This document shows, piece by piece, positions 11,341 to 23,600 of a DNA stretch of 64,000 bases. Numbering within the stretch: position 1 is the stretch's first letter; every line of letters begins with the position of its first letter. A model generated the notes under the pieces. That model was not told the origin of the DNA. It saw nothing but the letters and a program-made list of their open reading frames with translations, and searched no databases. Source of the DNA: Cornus controversa (taxonomy: Eukaryota > Streptophyta > Magnoliopsida > Cornales > Cornaceae); contig CM048848.1 in NCBI GenBank assembly GCA_026545225.1, forward strand, positions 19,198,806 through 19,262,805. The letters are read 5' to 3'. Made by a program: the position numbers and the translations under genes.

Positions 11341-12108
11341 TGACCCACGTGGGTCTTTCTCCTTCTCTTATTTTGGATCCCCTTAATTTGGTCCACACAT
11401 CCTCACCAACCCCTCTTTTGTCCACCTATATATGTACATGTGTATATTCTATATATATATACATAACAATACACATATACTTGTACACATACACTTTTCT
11501 CCATCCACCATACCTATACATATGTATACACATAAATATAAACATCCATTTCTATATATATATATATAATTCCATTTATATATATATATATATATCCACA
11601 TATTTTTTTGAAAGTAATTTATTCAAAAAATTAAATCCGGTCAAAATCCACCCGGAACCGGTCAAAAAAATTCCGGTCCTTACAGGTATGGAGCAAGCAG
11701 GTATGAGGGAGATGTAAAGTAAGGAAAGATATGACAATATTTTGTGAGAAAAATGGGAGAGATAGATTTGCACGTGATGCAAAGTTTTGTTGAGTGGTTG
11801 TGGAACCTTGAACTAGGAGTTCCTTTTATTTATTTATAGTAGTTTAATACAACTAACTTCCTAAAAGAAGATTACAAGATAATAATGGAATAAACAAATT
11901 ACAATAAGAAGAAATATAAAATGTCTATATCAATGCATGTGTCTTCAACCCTAACAATGTAGCTCATTTGCTTCAGCCTTCTTATAGTTCAAATCCCACT
12001 CAACTTCATCTTTTTATATTTTTCAACTAAATAATACAACTTCCTTATTTCAAAGAGTCCAAAATTGATGAGTGTCTTTACTCGATAACCCAAATTTGTA
12101 GGAGTTCA

Positions 12109-12155
<47 letters not shown>

Positions 12156-12486
12156 CATACATATCCAAAGTCAATGGTGAAACTTCAAAAGTCCAAAATA
12201 TCCAAGACTTTATCCCTATCAGCCTTCACTGTCTTTATTGTTATGGAGTCTTATTGGAGAACAACTTCACATAAATATATCCATGTGTCCCATTCTTGAT
12301 TATCTTCAAGAGTCCATTCCCAAACAACCTCTATATTCCTTTGGAAGAGTCCCAACTGAAGTGATGCACTTGAGTATATCACTTAAACCAAACCTCAAAT
12401 CGTTATATGTAGTTGACGCAACTTTTACATATAACACAATATTAGGATTAATATTTATGTGTCAAACTCTTAATTCCCCCAACTAT

Positions 12487-12521
12487 CCCAAAAGTGGCAG
12501 CCACGTGGCACCACTTTTGGG
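12487..12521. promoter_or_regulatory. 35-bp palindrome with a G-box at the LTR start
   Basis: Arms CCCAAAAGTGG (12487-12497) and CCACTTTTGGG (12511-12521) are perfect complements and enclose CCACGTGG, which holds the G-box core CACGTG. The related LTR ends at 14830-14860 and 30096-30126 keep the right arm but have a weaker left arm and CACATG in the middle. Regulatory function is inference. Confidence 0.55.
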
Positions 12522-12529
12522 TGTCAACA

Positions 12530-13584
12530 ATTGCCCCCCAATTTCAAATGTCTTATGGTTGATCAATCCAATAAAACTTTTGAAATTTAAAATTATTTTG
12601 GAAATGAACCTTTCATAATCATAGTTGATCGAACTAGGATTTGTAAGGAAATCACAAACAACAGAACTTCAAAACAACATGCACCTCATTTATTTTGAAC
12701 AACCAATGAGGTAGTTTTCATTTCATGTTAGCCATATCACACAGGCTGATAACTCTTCCACTCTGCCCTTTAAAGGTGATTGATCACAATTCTTGCACAG
12801 CTTACTGAAAAGTTGGGTGATAGTCATCAATGATCCATATACTCAAGACAAGTTCCATTATCCAAATTTAGAATGGCATGGTCATGATTAGCTAGGATCA
12901 AGTTATTATGCAATGCCATATTGGCTTATCAGAGTGCTAAAAGAACAACAATGTGCCAATAGACTTGAATTTCTTCAATAATCGACCATAGAAGTTTGAT
13001 CATTGGCCGATTATTGTCTTTAAGCAAGTCTTTGATGTCAACATCAACCAATCTATTTTTTACATTGACTAATGCTGTTATTTTTATATTACAATTTTCA
13101 ATACGCAATATGGAATCCGCCACATAAAACTATTTATTTACTGGTCGATTCAATTTCTTCAATGAGGCTGACTTTGTCTTTACCCAGTTTTGTTGCCCCT
13201 AAGGTCTAGAGGTTTATGTGGAGGATGAAATTCTTTATTTTCTAGACAAATATATAGTTGATCGGCTATGTTTTTCCCTCCCTAGACTCTTATTTGGGAC
13301 TTCTTCCAGAATTGGAAGAAAGTAATTTTCCTGATTGAATCAGCCAACTGGCCTCTATCCTGGGCTGACTGATTAGCTCTTGATTTTTTATTTACCACTA
13401 CCAGCTAATTTTTCGCTGGTGACAGCATAATTGATTGTCAAAATCAGCCTGCCAAAAAGGATAGTTGATGCCTGAGATGCAAGGATTCACGCAACATGGC
13501 AAGAAAGACATTCGCTCTCTTTATTACAATCCTTCAATTGCAATCCTTTTAGCACTTTCCCATCCCACCGGGCTTGCCAAGATA
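12530..13584 (-). other. Internal domain of the outer non-coding LTR element
   Basis: It begins in sense order with a primer-site-like stretch (13563-13579, reading TGGCAAGCCCGGTGGGA) and ends with a purine run (12530-12545). It aligns in patches with 14865-15016 and 27927-29065 of the inner element. No coding motif is visible on either strand. Confidence 0.65.
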
Positions 13585-14259
13585 TGTTCAATCAATTAAT
13601 TGACCAAGCTGGCTAATTATATTGTCAGCGTATATGCGGGCATGCTAGAGTCGTGAAATCGGCTCAAGAGAGAATCAGTTGGTCGAACATAGTATTTTTT
13701 TTAAGTATTGTGTTAGATCAGACACTAGGAAGAGAGAATACCAAACTCCTTATTGAGTTCTTTTTTGCCTCAACGAAGAGGACTTTAGAGTGCGCAAAGA
13801 AGCGAGATTGAATTGTAACAAGGAAGGAGATAGAAGGAGGGAGATAGAAATTAAGGAAGAAGTACACAAAGAGACAGATTAGAGGAGGTAAAGATCAAGT
13901 AAGTATAAGGGAGAGGTAGAGTAAGGAGAGATAGGACAATATTCTCACAGATTTGCACTTGATGCAAAGTTATGTTGAGTGGTTGTGGAACACTGAACTA
14001 GGAGTTCCTTTCATTTATTTATAGTAGTTGAATACAAGTAACCTCCTAAAAGAAGAATAATGGAATAAAAAAATTACAATAAAAAGAAATATAAAATGTC
14101 TATATCAATGCACGTGTCTTCAAGCCCCAACATTGTAGCTCATTTCCTTCAGCCTTTTTAGAGTCCAAGTCCCACTCAACTTTATCTTTATATATTTTCA
14201 ACTAAATAATACCGCTTCCTTATGTCAAAGAGTCCAAAATTGACCAATGTCTTTACTTG

Positions 14260-14864
14260 TGTTCGATAAATAAATCAGTTGGGCTAGCCAATTTAAATCA
14301 ATCTGTACTAAATCGACTGGGTTGGCCTATTATAGTCAACATGTGTTATAGGAAACTAAATATAACTAACTTCTTAAATCTAAGAAACAAGATAATGCAG
14401 AAATAAATAAATATACAAAAGGAAATAAACAATGCATATATGCATATCAAAACAGATTTTGTCTTCAAGTCTCAGCAATATAGCGTATTGATCCAAGTTT
14501 GCATAGAGTCCATCTTATTCAAAACTTATCCATATGCTCCTTGTATAGCTCTTTGTAATATAGTCTACTACCTTTGAATGACAAGAATCCTCAATCAACT
14601 AATATACCCAAGCTTATCATCATCCAACTACAAGAACCCACTCCCAATCAACCACTAATCCTTTAGATAGCGTCCAGTTAAAATTAAATACTTGTGATTT
14701 ATCTCTTCTTGTATCTCTATATCAGCTTACTTCCCTTTCTCACAGTTGGCCCACGTTGCAAAACACACTATCATAGCTCCATATATTGTCCACATGTTGT
14801 ATTTTCATTCGTTATTTTCAAAACCAAAGTGCCTGCCACATGGCGCCACTTTTGGGTGCCAACA
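14260..14864 (-). repeat. 3' LTR of the inner non-coding element
   Basis: It begins TGTTCGATA right after ACTTG and ends GTGCCAACA. It is colinear with parts of 29066-30130 but shorter. A purine-rich stretch on the minus strand lies just past its end (14865-14880). Confidence 0.75.
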
Positions 14865-15016
14865 ACTACTCCCAATTTCAAATATCTTATGACTGATCAA
14901 CCTAATAAGATTTTTGAAATTTAAATATATTGGAAGAGAATTTTTCATAATCATGGATGAACTAAAACTTGGAACAAAATGGTAGACCGATGACCCCAAA
15001 ACATTTATTAGCTTGA

Positions 15017-16436
15017 TGATGTGGTCGGAACTTGAATTATATTGTAAGCTTATTTTTGCCCCTTTTATCAAAATATAATTTAACCACTCGCAAGAGCACG
15101 AATCTTTGTAGACACGGTTCTATATAGAGGGTATCGATCCCACGAGGACTAGTCGTAATTGTCTTAAAGAAAGATTACTTCCACTTTAATCCTAAAAACA
15201 AGGTTTTGAGTTTTGTTTATAAAACTAATGCATGAATGTAATAACAATAAATTTAAAGAGTAAAGGTTGGGAGAGAGAACTAGGGGTGGTTTCCACCACT
15301 AGCCATTCACATGTTCATAAGTGTAGCAAGCTTGGGATTCATAAATTAAATGCCTAACAATGTCATTAGGCTTGTGACCTCAATGACATATCAAAAGATT
15401 AATGTGTGTGCCACCTATCATAATCCATCTTCAACAAGCATAGTTTTTCAACCTAACTAATTACCCTACTCTCTAAGTGAACCTAAAACTAAATGCATCC
15501 AAACTACCTTATCTTGGCATGGTTTATACAAGCAAGCACAACACATTCATTTAAAGTACCATTACCTAGCCATCATTTGCATTTCTTGTGGAATATGCAA
15601 ATGTTGTGCATTCATATGACAAAATCTACTCTAAGACAAGAATAAACTCTACTTCAAATGAATATATATAAGAAATGTATAAGTGTACATTGTCACTAGA
15701 CTAGATAATCAATATTTAATTACAAATCCCAAAATGCTACAAAAATGAACAAGTTTATATGGCTAGGGGTTTCACCAACACCCTAGTAGAGAAGTTAGTT
15801 GCTCATGGCTACCTTGCACTCTTCCATTGATGAAGAAAATGGAGCTTCAAGGTCTGGTTCAGCTCCTCTTTCTCCTCTCCCGAATGTCTCTCCTTGTATA
15901 TTCTGATGTGTGTGAGAGATGTGAGAAATGGCCTCTTTTTGTGCTTTATGGCCTCCTTTTTCAACCTTGGGGCCCACCATATATATATATATATCAATAT
16001 ATATATCCACTATATAAAGAAGGTCCCCATTCCCCAAGGGTCTTGTTCAAGTCAGATAATCCCTCTAAGTCCTGCAAAAAGGGGGATTTTGTTGCAAGTG
16101 GGAGAGCAGGTGAGCAAGTGGGTAAGTGGCTCTGCAGAATCTCGATCAATCGAGATTGGATCTCAATTGATCGAGATTTCGATCAATCGAAGTAAGATCT
16201 CGATCAATCGAGATCTCGATTGATCGAGATCAACATCTCGATTGATCGAGATGCCTTGGCTGCAATTCTGACTTTTCTCTTCAGCTGCAAAAAGCCTCAA
16301 ATTTTGCTCCTTTCACTACAAGACCTGTAATACATCAAAAACACAAAAATACCGTAAACATATCTTGGTAAACGTAGAAACGGGACTAACCTATGCAGTA
16401 AAGAGGGTTCAAATGCATAGAATTGAACACTTATCA
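15017..16436 (-). repeat. 3' LTR of the Athila element (1.42 kb)
   Basis: Same ends and layout as the 5' LTR, with the palindrome cluster at 16138-16250 and the TATA candidate at 16007-16019. CTTGA precedes it at 15012-15016. Confidence 0.93.
16138..16250. promoter_or_regulatory. Near-palindrome cluster in the Athila 3' LTR
   Basis: Six units of ATCTCGAT-NN-ATCGAGAT or close variants. In sense it lies about 120-240 bp upstream of the TATA candidate at 16007-16019, an enhancer-like place in U3. The second copy is at 27626-27740. Confidence 0.65.
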
Positions 16437-16449
16437 CACCCCCAAACTT
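16437..16449 (-). other. Polypurine tract at the 3' LTR of the Athila element
   Basis: AAGTTTGGGGGTG directly before the LTR start TGATAAG is the plus-strand primer of the element. A stem ATTGCTA/TAGCAAT with a six-base loop lies just upstream in sense (16473-16454). Confidence 0.85.
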
Positions 16450-17527
16450 ACATATTGCTAGTCTCTTAGCAATGCAATAGTACAAAAATGAAATTAACTA
16501 TCTTATACAAAAATTTAATCATGCTCAGTCATCAACTAGAAAAGGGCGATCATCCGTTCATTTCACATTTGGCAAATGCAACAAGTATTACAGAACTATG
16601 CAGTCATTAGCAAAAATGGACTTTCACAAGCTATAGATAAACGACGGTCCCCATATAATGGCCAGTCCGAACAAACATACCGATTTCGACCCCAAAATCC
16701 TCTTTGAAAAGTGAACATGCATTCTAGCGCGTGACTTTGTCATATTTGGAGAAGAATAAGAACAAATCTGTTTTTAAAAGAAAAACTCATTGAGATGGTT
16801 CGACACTGTTGTTCATTATCACAAAACATCCATGATTGCTCATGCGCGGAGAACCGTGCAATGCTTAGCTCTTTTTGCTTTCTTGCAAGCCCATGTAGCG
16901 GCATTGGGCCAATGACTCCCAAACCAATTGGTTTTAGGGCATTAGGTGAAGAAACACCCCTCGGGCTTAATAACCAAGCTTGCAAGGCGATGAGCATAAG
17001 CAAGCCACCCGCTTCTTATTGCTCAACCTTGCACACTTATACTCGAATACTTCCTGCTTTGAGGCATAGAGATTCGGTTTATTGAGTGAGAAGGCTTATT
17101 GCATTTATTTTATAATGTATTTTTTTTTTTACAACAACCAGAAGAACTTATTCTTTAACTTGTTCGAATAAAAATATAAATTTATAAAATTCTCCATCAG
17201 ACTTATACCCCACAGTTTAAAATGCATGTGTGCGAATTTGTGCGGTTAAGGACAAATTTAGGGCAAGAACTGTACGTGCTCATATTTGGACAAAAATGTA
17301 GACCGTTCTAGCCTATTATATAGCTTGCAAAAGTGCGAGTATTTACAATGTTAAAGTTCTTAACTACCTGCTGCATTTACCTCGGACATTTATTCAAATG
17401 ATCTTCCTTTAAAAAGCAAGACATCATAGCAAGTATGCAAGAATATCAAGAAAAGAAACTTGCTCTACAATGACAATCAATACAAAGACTGAACATTGCA
17501 TGCATATGCAAGTGGTATAGCATACCG

Positions 17528-17540
17528 CACCCCCAAACTT
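17528..17540 (-). other. Second, internal polypurine tract
   Basis: Identical 13-mer to the tract at the LTR, about 1.1 kb away, and also preceded by a 7-bp stem (AACATTG/CAATGTT, loop AGGA, 17547-17564). Confidence 0.7.
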
Positions 17541-18149
17541 AGACGCAACATTGTCCTCAATGTTTGGACAAGAAGAACAAGGAAAGAATTTACCGGGATT
17601 GCAGAACGCGACAAAAATGGCATTCCAATACCGGTGGTCATGCTGGAAATGAGAAAAACCTACACGGAACACCAACTAGATACCAGGAGCATTAAATGGA
17701 ACAAAAAGTAGATAAAAAAGAACATAATAAAAGAATTATGGACAAGCGGATAAGGCCAAGATCAATGCACATCCAGGACTCGAAACTAGTGTTTCCCAAT
17801 TGGCTAAGAGGTCTATGCGATAGGATATTGACTATCCAGGCACGCTAACGTATAGCATGCAAAGGGGCTGCCTTTCTTTATTAACGCCATACTGCGTTGA
17901 AGCAATCTCAACAGTATTGGGAATTTAAACCAGGCAGTAATAAACGAAAATCATCAACTGAATCGCATATAACAATTAGGCAAGTGGTACTACATACATA
18001 GTCAAAGTATAGAGAGCAGAGATATGGGCAGAAAGTAAAAATAAAGACAGAAAATATAACACATGGTATAAAAGAAAGAAGAACTGTATTCCATATATGT
18101 GAACATAAGTTTCAGTACAAAGGGTACATGGATGTGGAATACACAAAAA

Positions 18150-19496
18150 CTAATAGGGCCAACATGGCCTATCAAAAATAAAGAAAGAAAAAATACAAAT
18201 AGTAAAACAGAAAGTGCAAATAGATAGACCTACTCGAGGTCGGGTGGTGGTGGTGGCTCGGTGGGAGGAGCAGATGTGGAGGTGGTGGTGGTGGCTCGGT
18301 GGGAGGAGTAGATGTGGAGGTGGTGGCTCGGCCGGCAAGCAGGAACTGCAAGTCCTGCCGGAAGGCTAGGAACTCGTCTAAGATCGCCCTCTGACCCTGT
18401 GCTAGAGATGAAATGTCCGATCTAATGCCCTCCAGCTGACTCTGCGTCACCTGGACGTGCTCCTCAAAACCCTGCTGGAGCCGCTCTACGTCAGCTGCCA
18501 GGCAGGAGTAACCAGTCGCCAGGATGTCATGCCGCTCTACAGCAATATCCATCTCATCCTCCTCCATCTCCTCGTCAGAAGACTCACCCTCTGCATGCTC
18601 ACCCTCATCCATCTCCACTGGGGCATCCATGTCTACATCCTCTGGGGGATCGCCCTGGTGGTCCTGTCACTCCAAGTGTCGCCTCACCCTCTCCCACTAA
18701 GTAGGTGTGAAGCGGGTGGGTGGTGCCAACTGAATGTCAGTATCACTGACCGGTATACTGGCACGGCTCAGGAAAACGGCGACAAGGAAAGGAAAGGGAA
18801 GGGAAGCCGCCAACTCGCTACTCGCCTCATCCTCTTGTTGACAAGGCCATCCCAGATCTTGAACATCTGCCCCCATATCAGTGATGGGACAGAAAACCAC
18901 GTGCCCGTGTGGAAAGCGTAAAGGCAACCGAGGAGGTCGCCTCTACGCTCTGCCACATGCTGCAGAGGACACGCGTTCTTGATGAGAACGGTGTCCAGGA
19001 ACCATAGTCTACTCGGGCACATCAATTTGGACGTGCAGTTGTGACCGGGCGTGGTAAACGCCCCGCCACACATGTCCATCACGATGGAGAACAGTGTCGT
19101 GTATGCTGGAAGCTCAGCCCTGTAGATCGATCGACCGTCCTAGTCAACCATATCTGGAGGCTGCTGGTAAGGGATGCCGAACATCTGCGTAATCTGGCTT
19201 GGCGCGATAGTGATCGTCGTACCACTCACGACCGTCTCCAATGTGTCCGGCGCGGTGCAAGAATAGGTCATACGCTCGTAAAAGGCCTGCGCCAAGCACT
19301 TGTGTGCCACATCAGTGGGAGGCACACATAATCGGTCAAGGTGACGCCGCCTGAGCTCTGCTACAGCCCACGAGCTGTCGGGACGCGTCTCGAACTCTCT
19401 CAGCTCAAATATCTGCTCTGGGTGAAACTTCCGAGTCCGGAAGGCTCGCCCGGGCACATCTCTAACAGCACCGGGTGCATTCTTCACCCTCGCCAT
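18150..19496 (-). pseudogene. Athila third ORF (env-position) region, broken
   Basis: The start (MARVKNAPGAV) lies just after an acceptor-like site. The N-terminal part has the charged FHPEQIFELREFE block and the CVPPTDVAHKCLAQAFYERM block, which resemble the plant-transposon-associated ORF of Athila elements rather than a viral envelope. The C-terminal part (about 18.2-18.6 kb) has an acidic stretch, a heptad-like coiled-coil segment (about 18.35-18.55 kb) and a proline/histidine tail. I see no signal peptide, transmembrane segment or fusion peptide, so the name envelope would be positional only. It is broken, with about one to three breaks. Function unknown. Confidence 0.65.
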
Positions 19497-19510
19497 GATC
19501 TCGGAACAGT

Positions 19511-19515
19511 CTGCA
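19511..19515 (-). promoter_or_regulatory. Splice-acceptor-like site before the third ORF
   Basis: TGCAG follows a long T-rich tract and lies 14 bases before the ATG at 19496. Splicing to the third ORF is known for the Athila-group barley element Bagy-2, so the family precedent supports this reading. It is unproven here. Confidence 0.45.
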
Positions 19516-20164
19516 CTTTATTCCAAAAATTACATAAATAAAAAGAAAATAAGAGGAATGCTAAACTAAGAATAAAATAATAATAAAAAAATAAAAATAA
19601 AAATAAAAATTCTAGTCCATGGTGTTGACTCATGTATTCAAAAATTCGCTCTCAACGAGGCAGCGTGAGCGGATGCAACCGAAACGATGGGGCAGCGGTT
19701 GCAAACCGTACAATAAGCATTTGAAACAAAAAATAATGCAATATCTCATCCATACATGCATTCCTACCCCCGAAACCCACAAATTTCCATTATGAACATA
19801 GCGAATGCACCATTCCACCCAACATCACCGGTCTATGCTTATTACGCCGAGAAACTAACAAAAATAGCGAGAAAGTAAGCAAAATATAGCCATGCATCAC
19901 TTACCTCAAGGTGAAGATGATGATCGGCACAAAAAGATGAAGACCCAACTCGCAGCCCGAAGAGATGAGCGTGCGCGTGCTCGCGGAGATCTCGGACTAC
20001 GACGAACGGCGGTGGATGGTCGGGAATGGTAGATCAAGTTTGGGACGGTGCTTGGGGAAGCTCTGGCTTGCTCAGAGAAGAGAAGGAAGTCGGGTGGTCT
20101 TTTGAAATGAGAGGGGAGCCCAACGGTTTAAATAAGTAATCGGCTCACGTGCAGGAATCGCGTC

Positions 20165-20425
20165 AATCTTGATTGATCGAGATGTACATCTCGATCAATC
20201 AAGATTTCGATCAATCGAAATACTATTACGATCAATCGAGATCCACTTCGATCAATCAAAATTTTGATTGATCGAGGACCTATCGAAGTGCTATCGAAGA
20301 ATACTACCTCTCGGGACTTTGGACTTGGCAAACTCTCTGCATTATTTTGATCAATCGAGACCAAAATCTCGATCAATTGAAATCTCGATTGATCGAGATC
20401 TCTGCTTCGATCAATCGAAATGCTC
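20165..20425. promoter_or_regulatory. Near-palindrome cluster before the Athila third ORF
   Basis: About ten units of the TCGAT-NN-ATCGA core in 260 bp, some with one changed arm base. The same unit is found in this element's LTRs and in the family A LTRs. A role in control of a separate transcript is inference. Confidence 0.6.
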
Positions 20426-20685
20426 AAAAATAGTCAGCTTGAGTTATGCTTCATGGACTTGGATTTATGGGACTTAGATACTAAGATGCTTAGATACAAA
20501 TTTACCTTGGATTAAAGGGACATCATGGAAGCATGATAGCTACCATGGCCTCGCCACCTTACACGTCTATGGCATGACGTCCGAATCGGCTCACGAGTCA
20601 AAGTACACGGGATCCGTCAAAGTGACGACATCCACGTATTCGGTGGTAACTTGGTCATCCACGCACACTTTTAAGCGCTGCCCGT

Positions 20686-23600
20686 TTACTTTGAACAACG
20701 ATCCGTCTTCAAGTCCTTCAATTCCACCACTCCATGGGGAGCAACGGAATTAACCAAAAATGGACCATCCCAACGGGAGCGAAGTTTTCCGGGAAACAAA
20801 TTGAGGCGTGAATTGTATAACCATACTTTTTGGCCCAAGGAAAACGTTTTGACTCGAACATTGCGATCATGAAAGGCTTTTGACTTTGCCTTATAGATTT
20901 TAGCATTTTCATAAGCATCATGTCGTAATTCTTTGAATTCATTTAATTGAAGCTTTTGATTAGATCCGACCATTTGCATGTCAAAATTGAAAGTTTTGGT
21001 GGCCCACATAGCTTTGTGCTCCAATTCAACCGAAAGATGGCACACTTTACCATAAACCAACCGGTAAGGTGACATTCCGATGGGAGTCTTATAAGCAGTT
21101 CGGTAAGCCCATAATGCATCATTTAGTCGCAATGACCAATCCTTCCGGTCAGGCCGAACTGTCTTCTCAAGAATGTTCTTAATCTCCCTATTGGATACCT
21201 CTACTTGGCCACTAGTTTGAGGATGGTATGGGGTGGCTACTTTGTGTGTGACAGAGTATTTGGTAAGCAAGGTTCGAAGGAACCAATTACAGAAATGTTT
21301 ACCTCCGTCACTGATGATGGCCCGAGGCGTACCAAATCGGCTAAAGATATTAGCTTGAATGAACTTAACCACGACTGCGTGATCATTGGTTTTGGTAGCA
21401 ATGGCCTCTATCCATTTAGATACGTAGTCCACCGCCACAAGTATGTACTCATGACCAGTAGAGGCTGGAAAAGGTCCCATGAAGTCAATGCCCCACACAT
21501 CAAATATCTCAATAATAAGAATAGGGTTAAGAGGCATCATGTCCTTCCGAGACATCGCGCCAAGGCGCTGACATCGCTCACAAGAGTGGCAGAATGAATA
21601 TGCATCCCAATGAAGAGTTGGCCAGAAAAACCTGCATTGAAGAATTTTGGCTGCGGTTTTCTTAGCACTAAAGTGTCCCCCACAAGCGAGTGTATGACAA
21701 AATTTGAGAATACTTTGGAATTCACTGTTGGGTACACACTTTTGGATTATTTGATTGGGCAATATTTGAACAATTGAGGATCGTCCCAATAATATGATCG
21801 TGATTGGGAGAAAAAACGATCCTTCTCTTGCTTGGTCCAAGAAGAAGGTATTTTGCCGGTTGCCAAATAGTTGACAATGTTCGCATACCAAGGGATACTC
21901 TCTTGAGAAATGACAAAGAGTTGTTCATCTGGGAAGGATTCATAAACTGGAATGGAGTCATGGAGGGGTTCAACAAGAATTCTAGATAGGTGGTCAGCTA
22001 CCACATTTTCGGTTCCCTTTTTGTCCCTTATCTCAAAGTTAAACTCTTGCAACAAGAGTATCCATCGGATCAACCTAGGCTTGGTGTCCTTTTTGGCCAA
22101 AAGATGCCGGAGGGCAGCATGGTCCGAATAGACAATGACCTGGAACTTAATAGATAAGCTCAAAATTTGTCCAAGGCAAATACTACCGCAAGCAACTCCT
22201 TTTCCGTTGTGGTATAATTGATTTGAGCCTCGGAAAGGGTTTTACTTGCATAATAGATGACGTGTGGCAATTTGTCTACTCGTTGCCCTAAGACCGCACC
22301 CATGGCATAATCGGATGCATCACACATGATCTCAAATAGGAGAGCCCAATTTGGAGGGATGAGAATTGGAACGGTTGTAAGCATGGTGCGGAGTTTTTCA
22401 AAAGCGTTAAGGCACGTTTCATCAAAGGTAAAGCAAGACTCTTTTTCAAGAAGGCGACACAAAGGCCGGGAGATCTTGCTAAAGTCTTTGATGAAACGGC
22501 GATAAAAGCCCGCATGCCCAAGGAATGAACGAATCTCTCTCACCGTTGATGGTGGAGGAAGTTTGGAAATGAGTTCAACCTTGGCTTTGTCAACCTCGAT
22601 TCCTCTCTTAGACACAATGTGCCCTAGGACAATACCCTCTTGAACCATAAAATGGCTATTTTCCCAACTAAGAATTAGGTTGGTCTCTTGACATCGTTTG
22701 AGAACACGGGACAGATTTTGGAGACATGATTCAAATGAAGGCCCAAACACGGAAAAATCATCCATGAACACTTCCAAGAATTTTTCCACCATGTCCGAAA
22801 AGATAGACATCATACACCGTTGAAAAGTCGCCGGTGCATTGCACAACCCAAAGGGCATGCGTCTATAAGCAAATGTGCCGAAAGGACATGTAAAGGTGGT
22901 TTTCTCTTGATCCCTCGGGTCTATAGCAACCTGATTATAGCCGGAATATCCATCTAAGAAATAATAAAAACTTTGACCGGCTAGTCTCTCTAAGATTTGA
23001 TCAATAAAGGGAAGAGGGAAGTGATCTTTCCGAGTGGCTAAATTTAATTTTCGATAATCTATGCACACTCTCCATCCCGTGGTGGTGCGTTGGGGAACTA
23101 ATTCACCCTTATCATTTGGTTACACCGTAATACCGGATTTCTTTGGAACCACTTGAGTGGGACTAACCCACTTACTATCTAAGATGGGGTAAATGATTCC
23201 CGCATCTAGTAACTTCACCACCTCCTTCATTACAACGTCCTTCATATTTGGATTTAATCGACGTTGTGCCTCCCTGGACGTCTTTGCATCTTCTTTCAAG
23301 TGTATGCGGTGCATACAAATAGAAGGATCTATTCCCTTAAGATCTGCCACACTCCATCCTATTGCTTCCTTGTGCTCTTTTAGCACTTTTAGGAGTTCCA
23401 TCTCTTGATCATTGGTGAGATTGGAAGCAATAATGACTGGAAGGGTCTCATTAGCGCCCAAGAAAACATACTTGAGTGTAGCCGGTAGAGGCTTGAGCTC
23501 AAGTTGTGGTGGGGAAATTAGAGAAGGAGTTTGGGACGTTTTGGACAAAGGAGGCAAGGGTTCTCTCGGAACTCTCCGTTTAGGCAAATCCATGATAGTA

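Larger units (their letters stand above)
7838..11684 (-). mobile_element. Solo LTR of family B chromovirus (3.85 kb)
   Basis: On the minus strand it starts TGTAAGGACCGG at 11684 and ends CCGGGGCGTGACA at 7838. It is flanked by GGTAT on both sides (7833-7837 and 11685-11689). No internal region is attached, so this is the product of recombination between two LTRs. It shares its start, end, TA-rich block, pyrimidine tract, GC-rich block and hairpin module with the family B LTR at 44732-58765. AT repeats are dense at 9350-9810 and 11440-11600. Confidence 0.9.
7525..12529 (-). repeat. 3' LTR of the outer non-coding element, split by the solo LTR
   Basis: The two halves (about 7525-7837 and 11690-12529) together match the LTR at 13585-14259 through the shared run from the TTGTCAGCG box to the ACAATATT box and the GTTGTGGAA region. 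The right end carries a strong palindrome (12487-12521) just inside GTGTCAACA. A TA microsatellite lies at 12113-12152. Confidence 0.75.
16437..18149 (-). other. 3' untranslated part of the Athila element with two polypurine tracts
   Basis: No coding signature. In sense order an inner tract, AAGTTTGGGGGTG (17540-17528), comes first. The tract next to the 3' LTR has the same sequence (16449-16437). Each follows a perfect 7-bp stem-loop (17547-17564 and 16454-16473). Confidence 0.75.
19510..20685 (-). other. Spacer between pol and the third ORF of the Athila element
   Basis: No coding signature. It holds a cluster of about ten near-palindromes (20165-20425) and a long T-rich run in sense (about 19550-19610). 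The run ends in TGCAG at 19515-19511, directly before the third ORF. Confidence 0.65.

Noticed and set aside
10513-11343. 276-codon open frame rich in Pro, Thr, Ser and Asn on the plus strand
   Set aside because: It lies antisense inside the family B solo LTR, in a GC-richer block followed by a pyrimidine tract. The composition explains the lack of stops and no domain is visible.
15827-16195. Pair of near-identical open frames here and at 27319-27651
   Set aside because: They are the two LTR copies of the Athila element read antisense. Repetition comes from the LTRs, not from a gene family.
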